From NCBI GenBank assembly GCA_963724405.1, contig CAVRUQ010000003.1, positions 744,001 through 808,000 of the forward strand: DNA of 64,000 nucleotides, given 5' to 3'. Positions 45,162-53,816 of the stretch are shown here, in pieces. Under the pieces are notes generated by a model, which was not told the origin of the DNA, did no database searches, and worked only from the letters and a program-made list of their open reading frames with translations. A program made the position numbers and the translations under genes. Numbering within the stretch: position 1 is the stretch's first letter; each line of letters opens with the position of its first letter. The DNA comes from CAVQBJ01 sp963724405 (GTDB taxonomy: Bacteria > Actinomycetota > Thermoleophilia > Solirubrobacterales > Solirubrobacteraceae).

Positions 45162-47687
45162 ATGACGAGGAGCACGGGCGTGCACGGAGGTCGCGAGCCC
45201 ACCCCGGCGCAGCCACCCGCGGTGCAATGCGTCGCCGGCGCTCCGCGGCCGACGTTCCGCGTGGACTGGATGGCCGCACCCGGATCGCGGGCGCGTCGCA
45301 CGCGAGCGACCCGCGAGCGCCTCACCGCGCGTTTGACCGTTGACGCGCCCAGGCTCGCGGCCCGCCCGGTCTGGGCCTACGTATTCGCCGCCGCGCTGTG
45401 CCTTCTGATCGCGGTCGCAACCGCAGTCGCAGCCGTCACGTCACGGGCCGCCGATTGGCGCGCCTGGCAGCTCGTGGTGCTGCTGGCCGCGCTGGCGTCG
45501 CTCGGGAACCGCACGACGGTCCGCATCGGTGAACAGAGGGTGTCCGGCGCGTTCGTTCCGATCGCGCTCGCCATGATCCTCCTGGGGCCGGCGCCCGCGG
45601 CGGCGGTCGGCGGAGCGTGCGATTCGATCGGCGCGATCGGCTTGGGTTGGCCCCCACTCGGGCGGCTCGCAAATGTGCTGAACAGCGTCGTGTTCTCGCT
45701 GGCCGGCGGCCTTCTCGCACGAGCGCTGCTCGGGGATCTGCACGCCCACCACGATGCTCGAACCCTCGTCGTCGTCACGCTTGTCGTGTTCCTCAGCACC
45801 ACCGCGCTGAACTTCCTGCTAACCACCGCGCATCTCCGGATCACGCGCCGAGCTCCCTTCCTGCGGCAGGTGCGTCGAGAATATCTGGGCATGTGGCCGG
45901 CAGTGCTGAGCGCCGCGATCCTCACGGCGCTCCTCACCACCGCGTACGCCCGCTTCGGCTTTCCCGTCGTGCTCGGGGTGGCGACCGTCACGTTCCTCTT
46001 CACGTACGTCTGGCGCGCCCTCGTGCGATCCCAGGAGCGCATCGACCTGCTCGTGTCGCATGAGCACGAGCGCGCCCGCGTCGGCGCGCAGATCCGTGTG
46101 CGCGAACGCGAGCGATGGGCGCGCGAGCTTCAGGAAGACACCGCGCGCGAGCTCAGCCTGCTCAGACAGACGCTGCTGTCGGCGCGGGCGGGCGGTCATG
46201 AGGCGCTCGATCGCCTCGCTCGCGAGGTGCTTCAGACGCTCAGCATGCAGATCGGCGGGTTGCGCCACCTCATCACGGAGCTGAGCCCGCCGGCGCTCGA
46301 CACGTTCGGGCTCGCAGTCGCGCTGGGCGATCTCCAGGACTCCGCCCGAGCCCGCGACGGACTGTTCATTCGCGTCGACGTCGATCCGCAGCTCGAGTTC
46401 CCGCTGGCCCAGGCCACCGAGCGCTCGATCTACCGCATTGTCGAAGAGGCGTCCGCGCGCCGCGCCGGCCGCGGCGACGGCGGACCGATGGTGGTCTCCC
46501 TCCGACGTCACCGCGATGGACTGCACGTCGGCATCCACAGCAACGACGACGGGCACGGCACCAGGCTGCGAGCCGGCAGCGACCCTGCGGGCGATGGTCT
46601 CGTGACCATGCGGGAGCGGGCAGAGGGAATCGGAGCACACCTCTCCGTATGGGACGACGCCGCGGGGGTCGAGCTCGTCGTCCCGTGGCGGCGGGTCTAC
46701 CCGATCGCCGGCACCGGCGCCCGGCGGCGAATACGCCGGGCGCATCCGCGGACTTGGACGCGCCCACGCGTCTCCGCCTTCGCGGCGGCGGCGCTCGTCG
46801 CGGCGGTCGCTGCACTGTACGCAACCTCCGTGCTCGCCACGGCGATCGTCGCCGCCGTGAGCGCCGTTCCGTTCGTCGTGCTTGGCTGGATCTTCATCGC
46901 CTCCGAGCGGCGGGGCCGGCTCATCGCTCAGGCCGCACACGCGACGCTGTGCCACGGACTTGCCGAAGCCGAACGCGAGCGCGCTCGCTGGGCCCGCGAC
47001 CTCCACGACGAGACGATCCAGAGCCTGGGCGCGCTGCGCCTGCGGCTCGCCAGCGCACTCGAGCAACACGATCCGGCCGACCTGGAGCAGGCCGCCGACG
47101 AGGTCAGCGTCGGCCTCGACGGCGCACGTGAGAGCCTCGACGCGGTGATCGCCGACCTTCGCCCGCCTCGCGTGGCCGAGCTCGGGCTCGTCGCGGCGCT
47201 CGAGACCCTCGCCCCCCAACCGCCTCACGGCGGCGTGCGCGTCGCCGTCCACGCGCCACGCGGCGACGTGGCCCTGCCGGGCGAGATCGAGACCACCGTC
47301 TTCCGTCTCGCCCAGGAGGCGCTCACCAACGCCAAGAAGCATGCTCGTGCGACGGCGATCGACATCACGCTCACCATCGATCACGACCTGCGTCTCACTG
47401 TGACCGACGACGGCTGCGGCTTCGTGGCGCACTCCCGCCACCGTGGGCACGGCATGCGCAGCATGGAGGCCCGCACCACCCTTCACGGCGGGCGCCTGGC
47501 GGTCGAAAGTGCTCCCGGGACCGGCACGACAGTCGACGTCGTTCTCCCGCTCACGCGCAGGCGTCGTCCGACACCGTGGCTGGTCTTCCGCCGGCTGATG
47601 CGCCTGCACCGCCGCGGCGACGCGAGCGCACCGTCCCAGCCTGCGGGCGAGCCATCGCTCGCGCCTGCCGCGGGCCAACCCGGCTGA
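45162..47687 (+). CDS. Giant membrane histidine kinase 2: TM module - pseudokinase - 2 TM - active kinase
   Basis: 841 residues with the same layout as kinase 1 after a 70-residue basic N-terminal extension. 72-288: shared TM module (SRAADW, SGAFVPIALAMILLGPAPA, TTALNF). 310-510: first module with His box RWARELQEDTARELS, Gln324 in place of His. The N-box Asn is Arg433; DDGHG and a G2-like GDGLVTMRERAEGIG are still present. 535-580: two membrane helices. 605-798: active kinase with RWARDLHDETIQSLG (His615), N-box EALTNAKKHA (Asn723), G1 DDGCGF and G2 HGMRSM. The different residues replacing His in the two proteins show that the first module lost phospho-transfer in each. Confidence 0.88.
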   Translation: MTRSTGVHGGREPTPAQPPAVQCVAGAPRPTFRVDWMAAPGSRARRTRATRERLTARLTVDAPRLAARPVWAYVFAAALCLLIAVATAVAAVTSRAADWRAWQLVVLLAALASLGNRTTVRIGEQRVSGAFVPIALAMILLGPAPAAAVGGACDSIGAIGLGWPPLGRLANVLNSVVFSLAGGLLARALLGDLHAHHDARTLVVVTLVVFLSTTALNFLLTTAHLRITRRAPFLRQVRREYLGMWPAVLSAAILTALLTTAYARFGFPVVLGVATVTFLFTYVWRALVRSQERIDLLVSHEHERARVGAQIRVRERERWARELQEDTARELSLLRQTLLSARAGGHEALDRLAREVLQTLSMQIGGLRHLITELSPPALDTFGLAVALGDLQDSARARDGLFIRVDVDPQLEFPLAQATERSIYRIVEEASARRAGRGDGGPMVVSLRRHRDGLHVGIHSNDDGHGTRLRAGSDPAGDGLVTMRERAEGIGAHLSVWDDAAGVELVVPWRRVYPIAGTGARRRIRRAHPRTWTRPRVSAFAAAALVAAVAALYATSVLATAIVAAVSAVPFVVLGWIFIASERRGRLIAQAAHATLCHGLAEAERERARWARDLHDETIQSLGALRLRLASALEQHDPADLEQAADEVSVGLDGARESLDAVIADLRPPRVAELGLVAALETLAPQPPHGGVRVAVHAPRGDVALPGEIETTVFRLAQEALTNAKKHARATAIDITLTIDHDLRLTVTDDGCGFVAHSRHRGHGMRSMEARTTLHGGRLAVESAPGTGTTVDVVLPLTRRRRPTPWLVFRRLMRLHRRGDASAPSQPAGEPSLAPAAGQPG

Positions 47688-47729
47688 GAACCCGCCCACC
47701 CGCGCGGGCTCTCAGCCGGCGGCGATCGG

Positions 47730-48074
47730 TCAGACCGGACCGGTGCCGAGCGCGCCCGCGGCCTCCGCCCGCTCCGCTCGCGTCGGCCGGCCTGGCCGTG
47801 GTCGCAGCTCGCCCGTCGGCCGCTCGTCCCCCTCGGAGGCGGTGAGATCAGCGGCGCCCCCGCCGGACGCGCATGTCAGGTCGTCGGTCGGTCGCCGCGT
47901 GGCCGCGGCTGGTGGTCGCGGGATGATCATCCGCCCACCGCCATCATGCCGCCGGCCCATGCGCGTGTGCGCTGCCGTGCCCCCAAGCGGGTCCCGGCCA
48001 CCTTCCCATCCCCCTGGCGACCGTCCCGGTCGCACCTGGCGGTATCCATCGAGAACCTCCCGTTTCTCATTCAT
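47730..48074 (-). CDS. Hypothetical disordered protein, weakly supported
   Basis: A 114-codon frame from an ATG at 48074. It starts MNEKREVLDGYRQVRPGRSP and is then rich in Gly, Arg, Pro and Thr with no recognisable domain. Convergent with kinase 2. The 47688-48276 stretch has no better candidate on either strand. No Shine-Dalgarno or -10 at the leaderless distance was seen, so it may not be a gene. Confidence 0.3.
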   Translation of the reverse strand: MNEKREVLDGYRQVRPGRSPGGWEGGRDPLGGTAAHTRMGRRHDGGGRMIIPRPPAAATRRPTDDLTCASGGGAADLTASEGDERPTGELRPRPGRPTRAERAEAAGALGTGPV

Positions 48075-48276
48075 CGATACCCGGCATCCCCCTGTGGACG
48101 CCCGAGCGACGTAAGCATCCGGGAGGCGAGCCCCGCCGACAAGGTCCACAAGAGGCTGACTTCTGTAGTCGAAATGGGAAGCGCGGGCGCCGCCGCCATC
48201 GCCGCGAAACCGCGCGCAAGCCGCCGCGAGCGTGGACGGATAGCCAATGCGGCTCGAGTGCTCCACGCCCGACGTC

Positions 48277-48282
48277 TACCTT
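48277..48282 (+). promoter_or_regulatory. -10 box (TACCTT), leaderless promoter
   Basis: Seven nucleotides before the ATG at 48290; selects that start over a frame opening at 48281. Confidence 0.45.
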
Positions 48283-48289
48283 GCCTGCC

Positions 48290-48820
48290 ATGAACACGCC
48301 CTGGGACAAGCCGCCGCCGGCGGCGCACGACATGGTGCGCCCGGACGGGCCCGTGCTCCAGGACGTGCGGATGCGCTTCGGCGTGACGCTCAGCTCTCCC
48401 GACCAGGCCAACGCGTTCGCGAACCACTTCCGCGTCGAGTTCCCGCGAAGCTCCTCGACGGTGCTGGAGGACACGGCCTGGTTCATCTTCCGCTGCGGCG
48501 CGATCGACGGACACGACGCTTCCATTCAGGCCGCCGTGGCGGTCAAGACGATCGCCGCTCACAAGCTCGTGCGTGAGCAACCGCGGTCCTCGCTCTTTCA
48601 CGACGTCGAGGTGGCTGGCCCGGTGCCGGCGCACGAGCTCAAGCGCGCCGCCAGCGATCGCGAGGATGCGCTTCGCAAGGCGATGCGCTGGGGCCTGTTG
48701 CATCACCCGCTCGTCGAGGGCGCCGCGGCGGCGCAGCTCGGGGGGCGAGGCGCGCTGCCGAGCCACGCGTCCGGCCGGCGGCTCGCCGTTCGGGGGCATC
48801 TCGCTCGTCGCGCGCGGTGA
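48290..48820 (+). CDS. Hypothetical protein, no recognised family
   Basis: 176 residues from the ATG at 48290. The middle looks like a compact alpha/beta fold (VRMRFGVTLSSPDQANAFAN, VLEDTAWFIFRCGAIDGHDA, IQAAVAVKTIAAHKLVREQP). The C-terminus is Ala/Gly/Arg-rich. No signal peptide or membrane helix. The leaderless -10 and sense codon bias support a real gene. No function can be given. The RDD gene follows on the same strand. Confidence 0.55.
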   Translation: MNTPWDKPPPAAHDMVRPDGPVLQDVRMRFGVTLSSPDQANAFANHFRVEFPRSSSTVLEDTAWFIFRCGAIDGHDASIQAAVAVKTIAAHKLVREQPRSSLFHDVEVAGPVPAHELKRAASDREDALRKAMRWGLLHHPLVEGAAAAQLGGRGALPSHASGRRLAVRGHLARRAR

Positions 48821-48937
48821 TGGCGGCGGCGCCCGGGAGCGCCGGGAGCCGATGCAACTGCGTGTGCCCCGTCCATTGGCGTGGATCTGATCGAACCGGC
48901 TAAAGCGCCGTCGTGCCGGCGTCCGAATAGTCGCCTT

Positions 48938-49543
48938 GTGAGCAATCCGACCTCGCCCGCACCCGGCTGGTACCCGGACCCCGCCAACAGCGTGCATCAT
49001 CGTTGGTGGGACGGTCTGCAGTGGACGCACCACACCCAGCTCGTCGCGCCTCGGCTCGAAGCAGCCGAACACCCCGCGCAATCGCAGACGGAGTGTGAGT
49101 TCTCCGGATGGTGGCGGCGCTGCGCGGCCGTGCTGATCGATGGCCTGATAGTGGGTGTCTTCGCCCGTGCGCTCCTCGGGTTGCTGGACCCGCAGCGGAT
49201 CCAGAACTTCGGTCAGGCCGGCCTCTTCAGCGGTCCCGCTCTCATGTACGACGCCATCGTCGCCGCTGCCTGGGTTCTCTTCTGCTTGCGGTGGCTGACT
49301 CGCCGGGGCGACCGCAACGGCCAGACGCTCGGCAAGCAGCTCATGCACATCAAGGTCGTGCGCGTGGACGGAGCCCCGGTGGACCCCAAGACGGTGCTCA
49401 TGGGGGAATTCCTGTTCCGCCAGCTGCTCTACCTGACCGTGGTGTACGCGTTCGTCGACTATCTCTGGCCGCTCGGCGACCGCGAGAACTGCGCACTACA
49501 CGACCGCGGCGCTGCGACCCGCGTGGTGAAGGTTCCTCGGTAG
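48938..49543 (+). CDS. DUF2510-RDD family membrane protein
   Basis: 201 residues from a GTG at 48938, which has an AATAGT element 6 nt upstream. Residues 6-28 form a DUF2510 motif (APGWYPDPANSVHHRWWDGL), common at the N-terminus of actinobacterial membrane proteins. Residues 50-195 are an RDD domain (SGWWRRCAAVLIDGLIVG, TLGKQLMHIKVVRVDG, FLFRQLLY) with about three membrane helices. RDD proteins are of uncertain role; some transport solutes or ions. The neighbouring exported protein gene is convergent. Confidence 0.85.
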   Translation: MSNPTSPAPGWYPDPANSVHHRWWDGLQWTHHTQLVAPRLEAAEHPAQSQTECEFSGWWRRCAAVLIDGLIVGVFARALLGLLDPQRIQNFGQAGLFSGPALMYDAIVAAAWVLFCLRWLTRRGDRNGQTLGKQLMHIKVVRVDGAPVDPKTVLMGEFLFRQLLYLTVVYAFVDYLWPLGDRENCALHDRGAATRVVKVPR

Positions 49544-49573
49544 TCGGGCGACGAGCGGCGCTCGACAGCGCCC

Positions 49574-50968
49574 TCAGGTGCCGGCGACGCTGAGGTACAG
49601 CGGTGCGTTCGAACTCACGCTGTCGGGAGAGGTGGCCGTGCCGGGGTCCTGCCAGACCGCGGCGAGGGCTCGATTGGCCGGGTTGTAGGCCACGCCGTCG
49701 GGCGGCTGTATGCCCACGTTCTTGGCGACGCTGAAGACGGCGCCGGAGTGGGCGGCGCCGTCTCCGGCGGAAGCCGCGAACACGTCTCGTGTGCCGGTGT
49801 TCATGTCGATGAGCGCGCCGCCGCCCTGACACACGAGCATCAACTGCGCGGGCGATGTCGTGTACGGCGATATCGCTTGCGTGAGCGTGGAGGTGGCGCC
49901 CACCGGCTTGCCCGCGACAACGTGCTGACCGACAACCCATTTCGCTTGCACGCCGCCAGCGGCAGACGGGCCGGCGTCCTCCCAGATGACGAACTCGTTG
50001 CCGGGAGCGTCTGTGCAGACCGCCGCGTCGAGAATCTGCCCGTCGGCCTGCGAGGATTTCTCGATCACCGTCGGCGCGGCGGGCGCGACGAGGTTGGGGC
50101 TCAGTCGATAGAGCCACAGAGCGTCGTAGCGGACGCTGCCGTCGGGGAGGGTATCGCCGGGGTGGATGACGACCAGATTCCAGCCCTTGCCGGCGGAGTC
50201 GACTCGAACGGTCGGCACGATGAAGCTCTGCGCGGGTGGCATGGCGATCGTGCGTTGAGCCTGCAGACTACCGTCGGGGTTGATGAGCGACAGCAGCAAC
50301 TGCGGGCGGTTCTTGTACCAGGACGACGGCGCAATCCAAGGCTGCTCGTTCACCTCGACGAGCAGGTAGGCGTGTCGGGTCGGCTGATAGGACAGATACT
50401 CGCCCTGAGGTCCATTGTCGATCGCTTGCGGGGTCGTGACCAATGCCACAGACTCGAGCGGGCGGGTCTGCGGCTGCCCGCGCAGGGTCGCATTCCAGGA
50501 GGTGAGCATCAGCTGCGCGGTGTGGGCGTTGGCGTGTATCGCCCACGCCAGCATGACGACCTGCCCGTCGGGACCGGCGGCCAGAAGCGGCGTATTGAGC
50601 AGTGAGCCGCCGTCGGTCAGCGCTGCCGTGGGCAAGCGCCGCTCGCGCACGAGCCCACCGCGGCTGTCGAGCAGTGCGACGGTCAGGGTGCGATGGCTGG
50701 CGCTTCCGCTCAGCCACGTCCCCATCCACTGTCCGTTGCTGAGGTCCAGTAGGCGGGGTTGCAGCATGGTTCCGTGCCCGATGAGAAAGCGGCCTCTCGT
50801 CACCGGCGCGAGCGGCGCCGTGCCCGCGGGGCTCGAGAATGCCACCCAGTTGGCCGCCACGGTCGCCGCCGCCAGGAGGGCGAGTACGCCGAGCGCTGCT
50901 CGCCCCCGCATCAAGGGCCGCGAGCTCCGCGTGCGACGGGCGGTGATGGGAGGCGCAGCTGTGGCCAT
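49574..50968 (-). CDS. Exported protein of unknown function, propeller-like repeats
   Basis: 464 residues. One N-terminal hydrophobic segment (ALGVLALLAAATVAANWVAF, about 25-45) suggests a signal anchor. The outside part has repeated units such as TALLDSRGGLVRERRLP, LLSLINPDGSLQAQRTI and DGQILDAAVCTDAPGNEFVI, with alternating strands as in beta-propellers, but no family is recognised. Two Cys (CTDAPG, CQGGG) could form a disulfide. The FtsH-like protease gene lies just upstream on the same strand (36 bp), so they may share a transcript. Confidence 0.65.
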   Translation of the reverse strand: MATAAPPITARRTRSSRPLMRGRAALGVLALLAAATVAANWVAFSSPAGTAPLAPVTRGRFLIGHGTMLQPRLLDLSNGQWMGTWLSGSASHRTLTVALLDSRGGLVRERRLPTAALTDGGSLLNTPLLAAGPDGQVVMLAWAIHANAHTAQLMLTSWNATLRGQPQTRPLESVALVTTPQAIDNGPQGEYLSYQPTRHAYLLVEVNEQPWIAPSSWYKNRPQLLLSLINPDGSLQAQRTIAMPPAQSFIVPTVRVDSAGKGWNLVVIHPGDTLPDGSVRYDALWLYRLSPNLVAPAAPTVIEKSSQADGQILDAAVCTDAPGNEFVIWEDAGPSAAGGVQAKWVVGQHVVAGKPVGATSTLTQAISPYTTSPAQLMLVCQGGGALIDMNTGTRDVFAASAGDGAAHSGAVFSVAKNVGIQPPDGVAYNPANRALAAVWQDPGTATSPDSVSSNAPLYLSVAGT

Positions 50969-51004
50969 CTTGCTCTCGGCGATGCGCGACGGCTAAGGTC
51001 GCGG

Positions 51005-53458
51005 CTAGCCGTCCAGCAGTTGAGCGGTCTCGGCGGTGGACAGAGTGGGCTTCTGTAGGCCCACGGAATCGAGCAGCTCGACAACCTCGTCCCCGTAGAG
51101 CTCACGAGCAGCGATGAGCGCCTCGGCGACCCTCTCCACCTGCTCGCGGTTGCGGTGCACGACGGCGTAGGCGATCGCGTAGGCCTGGCCGAGCAGCTGG
51201 GCGGCGGCGCGGCGCTTGAACGGGTCACCGAGCACGCCGGCGACCGGGTCAGCGGAGAACATCGGCCCAGCGCCCGAGCGCTGCATGATCTCCGCGCCCG
51301 CCTGTTCGAAGCGTTTCATCGCCGCCGCGGATTGGCGGGCCTCCAGCCCAAGCACGAGTTCAGGGCCCATGGCGCACGCGCCGACCATCCACGCTGCCCG
51401 CAGCGTGGCCGAGGCGACGTCGCCACCGACGCCGGTCGAGTTCTGGCCGTAGAAGATGCGTTCGGCAGCCATCGCTCCCAGCGCCCACACGAGCTTGGCG
51501 AACTCCTCCTCGCGCCAATGCGAGAAACGCTCTTCTACCTCGATGGCCTGATGATGGCCGAGCGACCCGCCACGCTTGCGAATCGATAGCCGCGTGGAGA
51601 GGACGCCCTCCATCATCAGATGCCCGCAGACGGCATGACCCGCCTCGTGGATGGCGACGGCCCGTGTCTCCTTGGGCTGATATTCGATGGCGACCGCGGT
51701 TCCGGACTCGACGGTCGTCATCGCCTCGACGAGGTCGGTCCAGGTGAACGCTTCGCGGCGCTCCGAATGGGCGTAGGTCAACGCGAGTGAGCAGACCTGC
51801 TCGATCATCGCCGGCGAATACCCGGAGGTCAGGCGGCCAAGCTCGTCGCGCCGACGTGGCTCATCGAGCTCGGCCGCGTGGGACACCTTGTCGAGATAGA
51901 GGTCGAAGATGTCCGTGCGGTCTTCCTTGTCGGGCGTGCGAAACCAGATGTGGCGCCCCAGGCGGCCGGGTCGGGTCAGCGCCGGGTCCAGCGCCTCCAG
52001 CGGCACGTTGGTCGCCCCGATGAAGAAGATCTGCTCGTTGCGCGGCTTGGCCGCCGGCAGGCGCAACGGCAGCCGACCGAGCCGCCGCGGGATGAAGAAC
52101 ACGGCGTCCAGCCAGACGTTGAGGCGCTTCGTGAGGTAGCGACGCACGACCGGCGGGGAGTCGACGCCGTCCATCTGCACCAGTAGCTGATTGAGGGCGA
52201 GGCTCCCGGCGCCCATGCCGGGCATCATGAACCGGGCGATGTTGTCCGAGACGCGGGTGAGGGCGGCCGGCAGGCGCGAGCCGGCGGCGGCGGGGGCGCG
52301 CATCTCAAACATCCGCTCGCGCCAGCGTTCGGTTTCGAGCACGAGGTCGCCGGACGGATTCAGTGCTCCTGCCAGGCCGAAGAAGGCCACGTCTTCGAAA
52401 GCCTGCGCACCGACGGCCGCAGCCGCGGGATTGAGGGACTGGCGGCGCATCCCGACGGCGTCGATCTCGTCGACGAAGACGATGCACTGCCCGCCCCACT
52501 TGCGCGCCAGACGCTTCGCCTTCCAGACCATGACGCGGACGATGACGGCATCCATGCCGATGAACGTCTGCGCAAACCCGGAGCCGGGAATGGAGACAAA
52601 CGGGCAGTTGAAGCCGGTGGCGATCGCCTTGGCGAGCATCGTCTTGCCGACCCCAGGCGCGCCGAGGAACAGCAGGCCGCGTTCGCGTTTGCCGCCGGAG
52701 CGCTCAAACGCCTCTCCGGCCTGCCAGAGATTGATGACCTTGTCGATTTCCTGCTTCGCATCAGCCTGGCCGCGAACCGACTCCATGCGCACGCCCCAGT
52801 CGGCCTCGCCCGGCTCGTAGCTCTGAATCTGCGCGACACCCATGGCCAGCAGCGGGCCGAACAGGATGGCGAAGTTGATGAAGAACAGGAGCATGAACTG
52901 CAGACCGATGGTCGGCACCAGCGTCACCACTTGCGGAACCGCTCCGAGCAGCGCGCCGATCGTCGAGCCGAACGAGTGCCCGGTAACGATCGAGACGACC
53001 CCGATGGCGAGCGCCGCCCCAGCGAGCAGGCGCACTCGCCGCGACCAGAACCACGTGCGCCGGCGCGTCAAGGCGTCGTCGGTCAGCGACCCCCGGTCGG
53101 CGCCGTCGACCCCAGCCGAGGGGACGAAACGGCGCAGGCCCAGCTCGACGAGCGCCCGCGTCAACACCACGCCCACGAAAGCCAGCAGAAGGCTGGCGGG
53201 AACGCTGAGACGGTCGTGATGGTGCAGGTAATAGAACGCGCCCGGCGCGGTCAGCAGCGCGACGCCGCCGGCGGCGAACCCGAGCACCCGCCATTGCGTG
53301 CGAAGCTCAGCGCGAGACTGGGCCGTGAAGGCCGACTGGGACTCAGCGAGCGCCTCGAGCTTCGTCGGGGGGCCATGGGCCACGAGAGAGCCACTGTGCG
53401 CCGCGGACGAGCGGTCGACGCGCGACCTCGCGAGCAGTCTGTTGCGTGGAAATGGCAT
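51005..53458 (-). CDS. Divergent FtsH-like membrane AAA+ metalloprotease
   Basis: 817 residues. About four N-terminal membrane helices (60-77, 86-105, 145-160, 175-208) instead of the usual two. The AAA+ module has Walker A GAPGVGKT (266-273), pore-like SGFAQTFIG (293-301), Walker B VFVDEID (327-333) and arginine fingers in TRPGRLGR. Two segments of about 75 (341-418) and 40 (432-474) residues are inserted around LNQLLVQMDGV, where normal FtsH is continuous. The peptidase has HEAGH (604-608) and a GGDVASAT Asp ligand, so zinc binding seems intact. Regular FtsH lacks these insertions, so this is a specialised paralogue. Confidence 0.85.
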   Translation of the reverse strand: MPFPRNRLLARSRVDRSSAAHSGSLVAHGPPTKLEALAESQSAFTAQSRAELRTQWRVLGFAAGGVALLTAPGAFYYLHHHDRLSVPASLLLAFVGVVLTRALVELGLRRFVPSAGVDGADRGSLTDDALTRRRTWFWSRRVRLLAGAALAIGVVSIVTGHSFGSTIGALLGAVPQVVTLVPTIGLQFMLLFFINFAILFGPLLAMGVAQIQSYEPGEADWGVRMESVRGQADAKQEIDKVINLWQAGEAFERSGGKRERGLLFLGAPGVGKTMLAKAIATGFNCPFVSIPGSGFAQTFIGMDAVIVRVMVWKAKRLARKWGGQCIVFVDEIDAVGMRRQSLNPAAAAVGAQAFEDVAFFGLAGALNPSGDLVLETERWRERMFEMRAPAAAGSRLPAALTRVSDNIARFMMPGMGAGSLALNQLLVQMDGVDSPPVVRRYLTKRLNVWLDAVFFIPRRLGRLPLRLPAAKPRNEQIFFIGATNVPLEALDPALTRPGRLGRHIWFRTPDKEDRTDIFDLYLDKVSHAAELDEPRRRDELGRLTSGYSPAMIEQVCSLALTYAHSERREAFTWTDLVEAMTTVESGTAVAIEYQPKETRAVAIHEAGHAVCGHLMMEGVLSTRLSIRKRGGSLGHHQAIEVEERFSHWREEEFAKLVWALGAMAAERIFYGQNSTGVGGDVASATLRAAWMVGACAMGPELVLGLEARQSAAAMKRFEQAGAEIMQRSGAGPMFSADPVAGVLGDPFKRRAAAQLLGQAYAIAYAVVHRNREQVERVAEALIAARELYGDEVVELLDSVGLQKPTLSTAETAQLLDG

Positions 53459-53682
53459 AACCCGTCAAACCTCTCCAACCTGACGAGTCGAGCCACGCTG
53501 TCGCCTGACCCGGCATCGACATCGCTTCCGAACGTGTAATCGGCCACCGGGACCGGGTCGTTAGCCCGAGAGGCGATGTCCACGCAAATAGACAGTGGAC
53601 AAGTGGACCGGCGCGGTGGACGCAGCCCGAGCGATCCGGCCGCCCGACGGTGGCTCTCTGGTTGTTCGACAGCGATTGCCCC
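53459..53682. other. Upstream region of the FtsH-like gene
   Basis: No credible gene on either strand. On the minus strand it is the leader/promoter region of the FtsH-like gene, with GTCCAC repeats near 53580-53625. No known riboswitch could be recognised. Confidence 0.4.
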
Positions 53683-53702
53683 TGTGTGACCGAGATCACA
53701 CA
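53683..53702. promoter_or_regulatory. CRP-type site, TGTGTGA-N6-TCACACA
   Basis: A perfect 7-6-7 inverted repeat containing the classic TGTGA-N6-TCACA core of CRP/FNR-family regulators, including mycobacterial Rv3676. It lies 225 bp upstream of the FtsH-like start and 24 bp upstream of a 12-codon plus-strand ORF that is followed by a terminator, so it could serve either direction. Confidence 0.65.
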
Positions 53703-53725
53703 ACGCCGGGGCGAACTCCCGCATC

Positions 53726-53764
53726 ATGATGAACGACCCGCAGCAAGCAGCACCCTCCACATAG
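53726..53764 (+). CDS. Putative 12-residue peptide ORF
   Basis: ATG ATG opens a frame MMNDPQQAAPST with a TAG stop. It is preceded by the CRP-type palindrome and followed after 22 nt by a strong intrinsic terminator. It may be a tiny peptide gene or part of a small regulatory RNA. No Shine-Dalgarno is obvious. Confidence 0.3.
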   Translation: MMNDPQQAAPST

Positions 53765-53786
53765 CAGCATCCCTCCCCTCAGAGAA

Positions 53787-53816
53787 ACGGCCCGGTTCCC
53801 TCCCGGGCCGTTTTTC
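53787..53816 (+). terminator. Intrinsic terminator, 9-bp GC stem plus T-run
   Basis: ACGGCCCGG (53787-53795), a 7-nt loop and CCGGGCCGT (53803-53811) form a perfect stem followed by TTTTTCTTT on the plus strand. It is the clearest terminator in the window. No annotated plus-strand gene of normal size precedes it, which implies a short transcript starting in 53459-53786. Confidence 0.88.

Noticed and set aside
53520..53640. c-di-AMP or other riboswitch before the FtsH-like gene
   Set aside because: The CRP-type site and GTCCAC repeats drew attention, but no conserved riboswitch core could be matched by eye.
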